Part shown: positions 46,597 to 55,421 of the stretch, piece after piece
Position numbering within the stretch: position 1 is the stretch's first letter
How the letters are laid out: each line of letters starts with the position of its first letter
Source of the DNA: Saprospiraceae bacterium
GTDB lineage: Bacteria; Bacteroidota; Bacteroidia; Chitinophagales; Saprospiraceae
Assembly: GCA_016787525.1 (NCBI GenBank)
Contig: JAEUUP010000130.1
Coordinates: 1-64,000 of the forward strand
Direction: 5' to 3'
Length of the DNA stretch: 64,000 bases
Notes under the pieces: generated by a model
Seen by the model: the letters and a program-made list of their open reading frames with translations, nothing else
Databases searched by the model: none
Told to the model about the DNA's origin: nothing
Translations under genes and position numbers: made by a program

Positions 46597-47505
46597 TTAA
46601 CTACGGTTGGTATTGATAATCGCTTCCAGTTCAGCTACATGTTCAACCGTCGGCATCACTAAAGGCGGACGGACATCACCTGCACTTTTACCAATAATTT
46701 TTGCGCCTGCTTTTATCAAACTAACTGCATAACCTTGCTTTTTACCTCTCAAACGCACCAATGGAATGTAGAATTTTTGAGTGATTTCGGTAACAGTCGC
46801 TTTGTCACCTGCACGTAGAGCTTTGTAAAACTTGTTCGCCAATTCGGGTACAAAATTGAATGCCGCCGACGAATAAGTATTGACCCCGATTGACAAATAC
46901 GCTTCGGCAATAATCTCTGCCGTTGGTACACCGCCAATGTACGATAAGCGATTGCCAACTGTTTTAATCGTGTCGTTCAAATCTTGTATATTGCCCGTTC
47001 CATCTTTTAAGCCAATAAGGTTGGGGCAGGCATCTGCCAGTTTTTGGATATACTGAGGGGATAAAACGCCATTGCCGCGATTGTAGTAAATGACAGGTAA
47101 AGCCGTGTTGTTGATAATCGTTTTGGCGTATTCAAAAACACCATCTTGTGGACATTCTGTCAAATAAGGCGGGAAAAACAAGAGTCCGTCAATGCCCGCA
47201 TTTTCCGCCACTTTGGCAAATGCAATGGCTTCGGGTATGCTTCTACCAACACTCGAAATCACAGGAACACGCCCTGCTGTGGTTTCAACCGACACTTTGA
47301 CAATTTTCTCATATTCTTTGGCCGATAATGAGAAAAACTCTCCCGTACCACCTGCCACAAATAAAGAAGATACGTCGTGGCTGACGAACCAATCAACACG
47401 TTCGGCAAAGGTATCGGGCGCAAATTCGCCTTTTTCGTCAAAATCTGTAATTGGAAAAGACAATAAGCCGTCTTCCAGAGCTGATCTAATTTTTGTTAAT
47501 TCCAT
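46597..47505 (-). CDS. kdgD: 5-dehydro-4-deoxyglucarate dehydratase
   Basis: A 302-residue class I aldolase-fold enzyme of the DHDPS superfamily that converts 5-dehydro-4-deoxyglucarate to 2,5-dioxopentanoate, water and CO2. The opening GLLSFPITDFDEKGEFAPDTF, VAGGTGEFFSLS, the Tyr in PVIYYNRGN and the Schiff-base Lys in LIGLKDGTGN are those of KdgD. Its length is normal for the family. It lies beside a glucarate dehydratase-like gene, a GntP transporter and a HisD paralogue. The next enzyme of the pathway, a 2-oxoglutarate semialdehyde dehydrogenase, is not in the window. The motif at 47051 is read as LSPQYIQK. Confidence 0.87.
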   Translation of the reverse strand: MELTKIRSALEDGLLSFPITDFDEKGEFAPDTFAERVDWFVSHDVSSLFVAGGTGEFFSLSAKEYEKIVKVSVETTAGRVPVISSVGRSIPEAIAFAKVAENAGIDGLLFFPPYLTECPQDGVFEYAKTIINNTALPVIYYNRGNGVLSPQYIQKLADACPNLIGLKDGTGNIQDLNDTIKTVGNRLSYIGGVPTAEIIAEAYLSIGVNTYSSAAFNFVPELANKFYKALRAGDKATVTEITQKFYIPLVRLRGKKQGYAVSLIKAGAKIIGKSAGDVRPPLVMPTVEHVAELEAIINTNRS

Positions 47506-47684
47506 AATTTTTATTTATGATTTGTTTTATGACTACCCCTCAGTATTTGAGTGTGTCAAAATCGTAAATCTAAAACCTCCCTCCCAAAAGTCCACTCCGC
47601 CGCCGTAGGCGGCGTTTTTTACAGTTACACGAATTTGGTCGCAAACTCCCTCGTTCTTTAGAGGAGTTTTTTCGGTGTATCCAC
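47506..47684. other. Intergenic region with motif copy and GC-rich hairpin
   Basis: A motif copy lies at 47536-47545. CGCCGCC (47598-47604) and GGCGGCG (47608-47614) form a 7-bp stem followed by six T on the plus strand; the flanking genes are both on the minus strand, so its orientation as terminator is opposite to them unless it acts in both directions. A second short stem (AAACTCC/GGAGTTT) lies at 47643-47669. Confidence 0.5.
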
Positions 47685-49130
47685 TTAGACCATTGGAAAA
47701 AAATGCGCCGCTATCATGGTCAAAATCAAACCTGACAAACCCATCAAACTTTGCATCGGTGCAATGGTTTTCATGGCTTCCTGTTCGGTTAAATTACTTG
47801 TTTTACACATAATCCAAAAACCAGCATCGTTCATCCAAGGAATTAGTTTTGCTCCTGCACCTATTGCCAAACAGAGATAAACAGGGTGAAAACCCAGATT
47901 GGCATTTTGTGCCATACCCGCCAAAATACCTGAAGCTGTTATCAAAGCTACTGTTGCCGAACCTTGCGCAGTTCTGACAATCGCCGTAATGAAAAACGCC
48001 AATGGAATCAATGCCATTTGATAATCTTTGGTCATGTCGGCGATGCGTGCGCTGATGCCTGTTTGTTGTAACATGCCACCAAATGCGCCGCCTGCCGCTG
48101 TAATCAGAATGATACCACCGCCTGTCATCAAAGCATTTTGTACAAAGACCGTTATTGAGGATTTATCGCTCTTTTTTTGATAAGCCAAAATCAACAAAGC
48201 GAAAATTGCCCCCATGAACAGGGCAATATTTTTATCTCCAAAAAACAGGACAACTTGCATCACACCGTTTAAAAAATCGGAATTGGTTAAAGGCACATTC
48301 GGTTTTGAGAAAGCTTCAACAGCTGAACGAATACAAATTGTTATGAGTGGAAAAGCCGCAGGTAAGACGGCAAATGCCAAAGCAGGTAAGTCTTTATCGC
48401 TTTTGTTGGCAATCGCTGCAATGTCTTCCAATCGGGCATCGGGTGCATCACGCAAAGGAATCGGCATTTTATTATTGAGCCATTTCGCAATGAAATAACC
48501 AACTGTAATTGTGCAAAGCCCTAATAAAGTGCCACAAACCATCATCAAACCAATCGGAACATTCAATGCGCCTACCAAAAATAAAGGACCAGGCGAAGGT
48601 GGTACAAACGAATTTGCCATAACGCCGCCTGCAATGACCGACAGTGCTAAAAGCAAATAATTTTTGCCCAAACGCATACCCATGGCTTTCGCCAAAGGCA
48701 TCATAAGAAAAATAACAGTATCCACAAAAACAGGAATAGTCAAAAAGAAACTACTTAAAATGAAGCCAATCGGTGCGTTTTTTTCGCCTGTGACTTTGAG
48801 CATGGCACGAATAATTTTTTCTGCCGAGCCACTATCGAGCATGGATTTGCCAATTATCGCTGCCATTGCTATCAAAATACCGATTTTAGCACACGTATTG
48901 CCAAATTCTGTGGCAATGCGCTCGCCGATACTTTTATGCGCGAGTTTGGCAGCTTCGGCAGCGGCAGTGCCTTTGGAAAGATAAAATTGCTCGACAGCGG
49001 TCGTCGGAGTGAGTAAGGCAACGGTGATAGCCGCCAAGAGAAGGGCTAAAACAGGGTGGAGTTTTAAAACAATGATGCCACCTACGACGATGCCCATACC
49101 AATTAAAAGGATGAAAATTGGGTCTCCCAT
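47685..49130 (-). CDS. GntP family gluconate/sugar-acid:H+ symporter
   Basis: A 481-residue membrane transporter with about 12-14 helices. Family segments are visible: LKLHPVLALLLAAITVALLT near the start, GFILSSFFLTIPVFVDTVIFLMMPLAKAMG, and VRTAQGSATVALITASGILAG, characteristic of GntP permeases. It should import a sugar acid (gluconate, glucarate or similar) for the surrounding catabolic genes. No motif copy lies within it. Confidence 0.9.
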   Translation of the reverse strand: MGDPIFILLIGMGIVVGGIIVLKLHPVLALLLAAITVALLTPTTAVEQFYLSKGTAAAEAAKLAHKSIGERIATEFGNTCAKIGILIAMAAIIGKSMLDSGSAEKIIRAMLKVTGEKNAPIGFILSSFFLTIPVFVDTVIFLMMPLAKAMGMRLGKNYLLLALSVIAGGVMANSFVPPSPGPLFLVGALNVPIGLMMVCGTLLGLCTITVGYFIAKWLNNKMPIPLRDAPDARLEDIAAIANKSDKDLPALAFAVLPAAFPLITICIRSAVEAFSKPNVPLTNSDFLNGVMQVVLFFGDKNIALFMGAIFALLILAYQKKSDKSSITVFVQNALMTGGGIILITAAGGAFGGMLQQTGISARIADMTKDYQMALIPLAFFITAIVRTAQGSATVALITASGILAGMAQNANLGFHPVYLCLAIGAGAKLIPWMNDAGFWIMCKTSNLTEQEAMKTIAPMQSLMGLSGLILTMIAAHFFPMV

Positions 49131-49235
49131 CTGGATTCGTTTAGTTTTTCTTTTGTTTTGACCAAAAAGTGAATGTTCTATAAAAAAAATGACGTTTTCA
49201 CCAATCGAACACCCCCTCAGTATATCAGTGAAAAA

Positions 49236-50546
49236 TTACCACCGAACGGGTTTGAATGTCCAGTTCGGCACTTTTTTCTGCATTTCGGGTTCATCATCGC
49301 GTTTGGTCAAGCCGCAGCGTAGATAATTTTGATGCAAGTCGGCTAAGGCTTTACGGTCAAGTTCGACACCCAAACCTGCACCTGTCGGTACTGCTACCGA
49401 ACCTTCTTCAAATTTCAACCGCCCTCCTACAATCACCTCGTCAGATTGCCATGGATAATGTGTGTCTAAGGCATATTTCAAATTAGGAATCGCCGCTCCC
49501 AAATGTGTCATTGCTGCCAACGAAATGCCTAAATGACTATTCGAATGCATTGACAAATCGCGTCCGAAAGTTGCACAAACGGTTGTCAATTCCATGGAAG
49601 ATCGCAAACCGCCCCAAAAATGGTGGTCACTCAGAATAATATCTTCCGCACCAATCGCAATACTGTTCGGAATGTCTTGAAAAGAGGTCGTACACATATT
49701 GGTTGCCAAAGGTGTTTTGAGGGCTTTTCTGACCTTTGCCATGTTTTTTTGTCCGCGTGTAGGATCTTCCAAATATTCCAAAATGCCTTCCATTTCTTTA
49801 CCGTATTTGATAGACGTGCTGACTTTCCACAAAGCATTGGGGTCAAGTCGCAACGGCACATTTGCACCAAAGGCTTTGTGCAATGCCAATATCGTATCAA
49901 CTTCAATGCATGGTTTGAAAACGCCTCCTTTCAATTTGATAGATTTAAAACCAAATTCTTGGCACATCGCTTGTGCTTGTGCGACCATTTCGGTAGGAGT
50001 CAAAGCCTGCGCTTGACGTGCGGCTGCCCAACCTTCAGCTTTAGGATCAATCCCAAAAGCCAATTCGCCGCCTGCTCCTTCGTATTTGTAGAACAAATAA
50101 GCTGAAAATGGCACAGCATCTCGGCGTTTACCACCCAATAAATCAACAATCGGGCGATTAACAATTTTGCCAATAATGTCCATACAAGCCACTTCAATAG
50201 AACTAAACACATGAACAACTGTACGTTGATCCCATGGCGTAAAACCTCTATCGGCGGGCTTTTCGGTGCCAAATTCGACATGCAAAATGTCTTTTATAGT
50301 ATTGAGTTGAAACGGGTCTTGACCAATAATCAAACGCTTGCTGCGCTCTAATGCTTTATCAATATCAATATTGCCAGGTATTTCGCTGATGCCGACAATA
50401 CCATCGTCTGTGACCAGTTCTACGACTGTCCGCAAAGCATAAGGTGCGTGCAATCCTGCCGCATTGAGCAATGGCGGGTCAACAACTGCGATGGGCGTGA
50501 TGTTAAATTCTCTGATTTTTGGTCCTTTCTTGTTTAATAAATCCAT
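49236..50546 (-). CDS. gudD: Glucarate dehydratase-like enolase-superfamily enzyme
   Basis: A 436-residue enolase-superfamily dehydratase. Typical GudD segments are VELVTDDGIVGISEIPG, SSIEVACMDIIGKIVNRPIVDLLGGKRRDAVPFSAYLFYKY, the Lys pair in SIKLKGGVF, the Asp metal ligand in RLDPNALW, the later acidic ligand in LEYLEDPTRG, TNMCTTSF and the catalytic His in HSNSHLGISLAAMTH. The product would be 5-dehydro-4-deoxyglucarate, the substrate of KdgD nearby. A related acid sugar cannot be excluded. It lies between the GntP and MFS genes; the motif (49212-49222) follows its stop. Confidence 0.87.
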   Translation of the reverse strand: MDLLNKKGPKIREFNITPIAVVDPPLLNAAGLHAPYALRTVVELVTDDGIVGISEIPGNIDIDKALERSKRLIIGQDPFQLNTIKDILHVEFGTEKPADRGFTPWDQRTVVHVFSSIEVACMDIIGKIVNRPIVDLLGGKRRDAVPFSAYLFYKYEGAGGELAFGIDPKAEGWAAARQAQALTPTEMVAQAQAMCQEFGFKSIKLKGGVFKPCIEVDTILALHKAFGANVPLRLDPNALWKVSTSIKYGKEMEGILEYLEDPTRGQKNMAKVRKALKTPLATNMCTTSFQDIPNSIAIGAEDIILSDHHFWGGLRSSMELTTVCATFGRDLSMHSNSHLGISLAAMTHLGAAIPNLKYALDTHYPWQSDEVIVGGRLKFEEGSVAVPTGAGLGVELDRKALADLHQNYLRCGLTKRDDEPEMQKKVPNWTFKPVRW

Positions 50547-50861
50547 TGTTTTTAGAAGTTAATGTAAAATAAAATCGCACTGCTCAACGTACAAACAACT
50601 GATATTCAATTATTTAAAAAACTAAAAGCGTTTAGCATTTTTTGTAATGACTACACCCATTTACAAAATTTTAAAAATTGCCTTAAATCTATTTTGCTCA
50701 AAAGAAAGAAAAATACCTCTCAAAAACTGTTTTAAAACCCTAATCCGAAAGGTTTAGACTATTTTATACTGCATACAAAGAGCTTGTAGGAAAAGAACTT
50801 TATGGCTTGAAGTGATTTGAAGTTCAAACTGCCCAAACCCTGCTTCACTACACAATCTGTA
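50547..50861. other. Intergenic region with decayed dispersed repeats
   Basis: 315 bp without a gene. The segment 50723-50773 matches 26610-26660 at 39 of 51 positions, and 50760-50811 (ACTTTATGGCTT etc.) resembles the hairpin region that follows it there, but the pairing arms are lost. No dispersed motif is present. It must hold the glucarate dehydratase promoter near the right of 50546. Confidence 0.5.
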
Positions 50862-52178
50862 TCAGTCCAAATTTTTGGATGGATTGGTAAAAGCCATATA
50901 AGCTGCCAACAAAAGTGGTAGCGAAAATAAAGTAAAAATTGTCGAAATAGGCATACCACTATCTTTAAAAATACCGAAAATCTGAGGACCCAAAATCGCA
51001 CCAAAACGCCCGACTCCGAAGGTCAAACCTACGCCTGTTGAACGCATCGCAGAAGGATAAACTCGTGCGGCCATTGGGAAAAAGGCATTGAAACCACCTT
51101 GTACAAAAAAACCAATACCAAAGATGAGTATGAACATTAAACTGAAATTCAGAGACAAATTGGCATAACTCAACATAATACCAAAAGCTATGAGTAAGAA
51201 AGTGGGTAATACTTTTTTTGCACCAAAACGATTGACACCGGCGCCCATAGCTACAACACCGAGAAATGCCCCCAAATTGAGTGCAATGCCTACATAAGTT
51301 GCTTTATCAGTCGGTAGCCCTGCCTCTTTGGCGATGTTTGGCACCCAACTCATAAGCGTATAGAGCGTTAAGAAACCGAAAAAAACGCCAAGCCAGAGCT
51401 TGAGTGTAGCCATTTTGTATTCTGGAAGGAATAAATCTTTGAAAGATACTGAGGGGTCGTCAGAGGGTTTTGGCGGAAGACTTTCAATGCCTGCCTGCTT
51501 CATTCGGGCGAGTAGGTTATTGATTTGCTCTTGCGCGTTTTTGGGTTGTTTTTTACCTAAAAATACCAAAGATTCGGGCATAAAAAAATAAACAGCAATC
51601 AACATAGCTAAAGAAACCAAGCCTGCGGCAAGAAAAATGTACCGCCAACCGTATATTGGCAATGCCCAATTGACAAAAAAACCTGTCAAAATCGCACCGA
51701 GAGGCCAGCCCCCTTGTATCAAACCAACATTAAAATCGCGGGTTTTGTTATTGGAAAATTCGGCTGTAGCAGTTGCCATTGTGGGTAGAATACCACCGAT
51801 ACCTAATCCTGTAATGAAACGGCAAACCAAAATTTGCCCATAATTGGTAACGATATAAATACCTAACATTCCTATCGTAATAAGTGCAACCGAAATCAAA
51901 AACAGTTTGCGCCGTCCGATTTTGTCACCCAAAGGCGCGATAAACAAACAACCCAAAGTCATGCCCGACAAACCTGCACTGAAAATTGTACCCAACTCGG
52001 TAGCGTTCAAGCCAAATGTGTTTTTGATATCAGTAGCTGTGAACGATACGACCAAGACATCAATACCATCGTTCATGTTCAATATAAAACACAAAACGAC
52101 AATTACGACTTGGTAAACCGACATGGGGTTGTTGTCTATGAGGTTCTTCAGTTTGAATTGTAAAGCTTCGTAAGTCAT
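50862..52178 (-). CDS. MFS transporter, aromatic acid/sugar acid:H+ symporter type
   Basis: A 438-residue major facilitator with 12 helices. The loop motif GDKIGRRKLFLISV (about residues 84-97) and the CRFITGLGIGGILPTMATATAEF segment match the AAHS/MhpT-type symporter group, which takes up aromatic or other organic acids. Its place upstream of glucarate dehydratase suggests a second sugar-acid importer. The motif (51447-51456) is read as SDDPSVSFKD in the central cytoplasmic loop. Confidence 0.87.
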   Translation of the reverse strand: MTYEALQFKLKNLIDNNPMSVYQVVIVVLCFILNMNDGIDVLVVSFTATDIKNTFGLNATELGTIFSAGLSGMTLGCLFIAPLGDKIGRRKLFLISVALITIGMLGIYIVTNYGQILVCRFITGLGIGGILPTMATATAEFSNNKTRDFNVGLIQGGWPLGAILTGFFVNWALPIYGWRYIFLAAGLVSLAMLIAVYFFMPESLVFLGKKQPKNAQEQINNLLARMKQAGIESLPPKPSDDPSVSFKDLFLPEYKMATLKLWLGVFFGFLTLYTLMSWVPNIAKEAGLPTDKATYVGIALNLGAFLGVVAMGAGVNRFGAKKVLPTFLLIAFGIMLSYANLSLNFSLMFILIFGIGFFVQGGFNAFFPMAARVYPSAMRSTGVGLTFGVGRFGAILGPQIFGIFKDSGMPISTIFTLFSLPLLLAAYMAFTNPSKNLD

Positions 52179-52402
52179 TTTAGTTGGTTTTCATTATCAG
52201 TTTATCACCTCTTCTAGCCTTTTATCGGCTGCTTTTATGCCTTGTTCCCACAGACCTACTATCAGCGTTTTGCTCTGTGTTTGTTTTGTATGATACTTTT
52301 CTGTAAAAGTAGTAATATTTGGTTCTGATTGGGATGATTTTTTATTACAAAATTGTCACCTTAGCACCATATTTTTATTGGTTTATCAATCAAATCCTAT
52401 CC

Positions 52403-52560
52403 ATGCAAGCAGCTTTTTATATAAACCTAAAGGCCTTGAACTAAAGAATATCGCCCTTCCAGAACCTCAAACTGGAGAAGTCCGCATTTGGCTCAAACAG
52501 GTGGGTATTTGTGGCTCAGACGTGCATTTGTTTTCAGGACACCGCATTTTACAGTTACAC
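52403..52560 (+). pseudogene. N-terminal remnant of a zinc-dependent alcohol dehydrogenase
   Basis: From ATG 52403 the frame reads MQAAFYIN, then stops within 13 codons; shifting one frame continues as KPKGLELKNIALPEPQTGEVRIWLKQVGICGSDVHLFSGHR, the classical N-terminus of a medium-chain zinc alcohol dehydrogenase (the GICGSDVH stretch holds the first zinc Cys). After about residue 50 similarity is lost and the sequence runs into the tail of the GlxA-type gene. A frameshift and a large C-terminal deletion mark it as a pseudogene. The family could be a sorbitol/threonine-dehydrogenase type, possibly once part of the neighbouring sugar-acid cluster. Confidence 0.7.
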
Positions 52561-52617
52561 GATATTGGTCATGCTTTCAGCTTGTTGCGTTTCACATCGT
52601 CAGTTCGCCTTCGAACA

Positions 52618-53598
52618 TTAAACATTTATCGCTTGCTTGTTGTATTTATTCCGATATTCTAAAGGTGTCAGCCCTGTGATTTTCTTAAAAACATCTCGAA
52701 AAGCTTTAGTGTCCGTATAACCAACATCCGACATAACTTCCGTAATGTTTTTTCTACTCGATTCGAAATGGCGTTTAGCAGCTTCCATTTTCACTCGTTG
52801 CAAATATTCACCAACCGTATTATTCGTTGCTTTTTTGAAGCGTCGTTCGAAACTACGCTTGCCAATAGCAAACATATCAGCCAACTGATCAACTGAAATT
52901 TTGTCCGAATAATTCTGCTCGATGAAATCTTGGGCTTGTTTGATTTCAAAGTCTTCATGGTCTTTTTGACCTTGAAACATTGTAAAAGCGGATTGACTTG
53001 ATCTGTCCATGTCAATCGCGAAAAATTTAGCAGCCATGATGGCTAAATCTCGATTCGTATATTTTTCGACCAAATAAAGTAGCAAATTCCAATACGACAT
53101 CGCACCACCGCTCGAATATATACCTTGTTCTTCGGTGATAATGCTGCCATCGACTAAGGTCACATCAGGGAACATCGCCCTAAATTGATTTGCAAACAAC
53201 CAATGTGTCGAACATTTCCGACCCCTCAGTAAATCCGTGGCTGCCAACAAAAATGCCCCCACGCAGAGTGAAGCCACCTCCGCCCCAGCCTCTTTTTGAG
53301 CCACAACCCAATCAACGATAGGTCTGTTGAGTTCTATCGCTTTTTGCATATCGCCACTGACAGCAGGTATAAAAATAAGGTCAGTTTGCGTCACTTCGTC
53401 CAAGGTTTTGTCTGTATGAATGGTAAACAAACCGTCTTGCAATTGGACTTCGCGGGTCATACCGACCAATTCGACATTGAAAATAGCAGGTTGACCCATA
53501 CTGATGAGAAATTGATTGACTGCCGTAAACATATAACGTGGGTCAGTCACAGCGGCTAAAACAGCCGTTTCAGGTACTAGGATGGTTATCGTCTTCAT
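52618..53598 (-). CDS. GlxA-type transcriptional regulator (DJ-1/PfpI + AraC HTH)
   Basis: A 326-residue regulator: a DJ-1/PfpI-like glutamine-amidotransferase fold (about 1-180, with the nucleophile-loop position SLCVGAFLLAATDLLRGRKCSTHW) and a C-terminal AraC-type helix-turn-helix pair (about 220-318; MFAIGKRSFERRFKKATNNTVGEYLQ and SDVGYTDTKAFRDVFKKITG). ATG 53598 (MKTITILVPE) is preferred over 53634. The gene is convergent with the alcohol dehydrogenase remnant and divergent from the small-protein cluster. The motif at 53222 is read as DLLRGRK within the amidotransferase domain. Confidence 0.85.
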   Translation of the reverse strand: MKTITILVPETAVLAAVTDPRYMFTAVNQFLISMGQPAIFNVELVGMTREVQLQDGLFTIHTDKTLDEVTQTDLIFIPAVSGDMQKAIELNRPIVDWVVAQKEAGAEVASLCVGAFLLAATDLLRGRKCSTHWLFANQFRAMFPDVTLVDGSIITEEQGIYSSGGAMSYWNLLLYLVEKYTNRDLAIMAAKFFAIDMDRSSQSAFTMFQGQKDHEDFEIKQAQDFIEQNYSDKISVDQLADMFAIGKRSFERRFKKATNNTVGEYLQRVKMEAAKRHFESSRKNITEVMSDVGYTDTKAFRDVFKKITGLTPLEYRNKYNKQAINV

Positions 53599-53659
53599 AG
53601 GCACAAAGTTAAACAAAAAGTTTGTCGCAAACAACCCCTATTTTTGTCGTTTTTACCAT

Positions 53660-53690
53660 TTTGTTTTATTTTCAAAACAATTTATCTTTG
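53660..53690 (+). promoter_or_regulatory. Bacteroidota-type promoter upstream of the small-protein cluster
   Basis: TTTG (53660-53663), 19 bp, then TATCTTTG (53683-53690) match the -33/-7 consensus exactly. The next start codon in this direction is 53992, about 295 bp away; the foldback sequence 53748-53909 lies between. Confidence 0.65.
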
Positions 53691-53747
53691 CAGTATCAAT
53701 TTGAAAATGATAAGTAAAGCGATAAAAACAAACTGCACCATTACAGC

Positions 53748-53909
53748 CTGTTTTTTCGCTCCGAAGGAGTCCCTTTGGACAAGCGAAAAAGCGTACTTTG
53801 AAATATATTTTTGGGCGAAAGCAAATTTTGAGGCAAAAAGTCTCAAAATTTGCTTTCGCTCCATTTAAGAACCCTTTTTTTCACGCTTTTCGCGTGAAAA
53901 GCGGAACAG
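53748..53909. repeat. Foldback sequence related to the 37516-37718 element
   Basis: The stretch begins CTGTTTTTTCGCTCC and ends GGAACAG. It contains a perfect 18-bp inverted repeat (53815-53832 and 53842-53859; GCGAAAGCAAATTTTGAG, 9-nt loop) and smaller hairpins (TTTTTCGCT with AGCGAAAAA; CGCTTTTC with GAAAAGCG). Elements such as CTGTTTTTT-GCTCCG and GCGTAC are shared with 37545-37573. No target duplication is clear. It holds no gene. Confidence 0.65.
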
Positions 53910-53991
53910 TCTTTAATGATGTAGCTTATTTTTATCGTTTTACTAAGACAAATCTCTTTGGCAATTTTTACAACCAATCAACAATAGTTTC

Positions 53992-54402
53992 ATGGAAACA
54001 ATCTCTTTAGATAAAGACATAAAGATAGTTTGCTTAACAGCAAAATCTTTTCCATTGGGTGTTCAAAAAGCACACCACGAATTACACGCCCTATTGCCTA
54101 ACCTGCATGAGCGTCAATTTTTCGGAATTTCTTATGGCAATACTGAGGGGGGTATCACATACAAAGCCGCAGCATCTGCATTGTCGGATAGTGAGGCGGA
54201 AGAGTTGGGTTTTGAAGGTTTTACGATTAAAAAAGGAAAATACATCAGTCAAAACCTCAAAGATTATATGTCAGATTTAACACAAATCGGACAAACATTT
54301 CAAAACATGTTGCAACATCCTCAACTTGACCCCAAAGGCTATTGTGTCGAAATGTATCTAAGTCCAAAAGAAGTTCAATGTCTCGTAAAACTCAACGATT
54401 AA
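53992..54402 (+). CDS. GyrI-like small-molecule-binding domain protein
   Basis: A 136-residue protein resembling the GyrI-like/effector-binding fold (VCLTAKSFPLGVQKAHHELHALLPNLHERQFFGISYG, then a TYKAAASAL segment and AEELGFEGFTIKKGKYIS). There is no DNA-binding domain. It begins a series of small cytosolic proteins in the same orientation, the next one starting 3 bp after its stop. Ligand and function are unknown. The motif (54141-54152) is read as GNTEGGITY. Confidence 0.65.
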   Translation: METISLDKDIKIVCLTAKSFPLGVQKAHHELHALLPNLHERQFFGISYGNTEGGITYKAAASALSDSEAEELGFEGFTIKKGKYISQNLKDYMSDLTQIGQTFQNMLQHPQLDPKGYCVEMYLSPKEVQCLVKLND

Positions 54403-54405
54403 AAC

Positions 54406-54831
54406 ATGGCACGCATCAACACTTATTTGACCTTCAATGGCAACTGTCGGGAAGCAATGGTATTTTATCACAGTATTTTGGGTGGCGATCTTTTTTTGCA
54501 AACCATCAGCGAATCACCCATGTCAAACAAAATGCCTACTGACATGAAAGACCTGATTCTTCACTCGACCCTCATTAAAGGCGAGATGAAAATTTTAGCC
54601 TCGGATATGGTCGGTGAAAAAGGATTAATACGTGGTAATGCTGTTTCTTTGATGCTCGATTGTGATAGCGAAACCGATATTCAGTTGTTCTATGAAAAAT
54701 TGTCTGAAAGAGGGCAGACGACACATCCTTTGGAAACGACTTTTTGGGGCGCATTGTTTGGCGATTTAACGGATAAGTTTGGTATTCAATGGCTTTTGCA
54801 TTTCGATAAGACTAAAGTATCCCCTCAGTAA
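54406..54831 (+). CDS. VOC family protein (PhnB-like)
   Basis: A 141-residue vicinal-oxygen-chelate fold protein of the PhnB/3-demethylubiquinone-methyltransferase-like type: RINTYLTFNGNCREAMVFYHSILGGDLFLQTISESP at the start, LILHSTLIKGEMKILASD in the middle, and FWGALFGDLTDKFGIQWLLHF at the end. Substrate unknown. The stop codon TAA overlaps a motif copy (54821-54830), so the last residues are SPQ. Confidence 0.82.
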   Translation: MARINTYLTFNGNCREAMVFYHSILGGDLFLQTISESPMSNKMPTDMKDLILHSTLIKGEMKILASDMVGEKGLIRGNAVSLMLDCDSETDIQLFYEKLSERGQTTHPLETTFWGALFGDLTDKFGIQWLLHFDKTKVSPQ

Positions 54832-54930
54832 ATAGATGTAATTTTATAGCCAGAAATGAACATTCACAAAAATTAGGTTAACCCATGCAATTTTAAAATA
54901 CTCTTTTTTTATCTTTAAAATTTAGGAATT

Positions 54931-55353
54931 ATGGAAAATTTTCAATCTCTAACCGTTGAAGCAACTGTGAATGCACCCATTGCTCATGTTTGGAAATGCT
55001 GGACAACACCAGAAGATATTATGAATTGGTGTTTTGCTTCACCCGATTGGCACTGCCCCGCAGCCACAAATGATTTGACTGTGGGCGGCTCATTTACGTC
55101 GCGTATGGCAGCAAAAGACGGCAGTTTTGCCTTCGATTTTGGTGGCGTTTATGATGTCGTGGACTTGCACAAAACAATCGGCTACACGATGGCTGATGGT
55201 CGCAAAGTGAAGATTGAATTTACGGACAATGGCGATACAACCTACGTTTCTGAAACTTTTGATGCTGAAAACGAGAATCCACTCGAAATGCAACAAGGCG
55301 GCTGGCAAGCGATTTTGAACAATTTTAAAGTGTATACTGAGGGGGCTTTGTAA
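54931..55353 (+). CDS. SRPBCC / AHSA1-type protein
   Basis: A 140-residue START-like lipid-binding fold. The opening VEATVNAPIAHVWKCWTTPEDIMNWCFASPDWHCPAATNDLTVGGSF and the terminal GGWQAILNNFKVYTEG are typical of AHSA1/SRPBCC proteins common in Bacteroidota. The motif (55335-55345) forms the last codons, TEG followed by AL and stop. No catalytic residues can be assigned. A 17-bp palindrome TGATTGATaATCAATCA (55365-55381) lies in the following gap. Confidence 0.85.
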   Translation: MENFQSLTVEATVNAPIAHVWKCWTTPEDIMNWCFASPDWHCPAATNDLTVGGSFTSRMAAKDGSFAFDFGGVYDVVDLHKTIGYTMADGRKVKIEFTDNGDTTYVSETFDAENENPLEMQQGGWQAILNNFKVYTEGAL

Positions 55354-55421
55354 TTGAAAAATGGTGATTGATAATCAATCATTTAAAAACATAGGCAAAA
55401 TCATAAATTTTTATTTCTATT

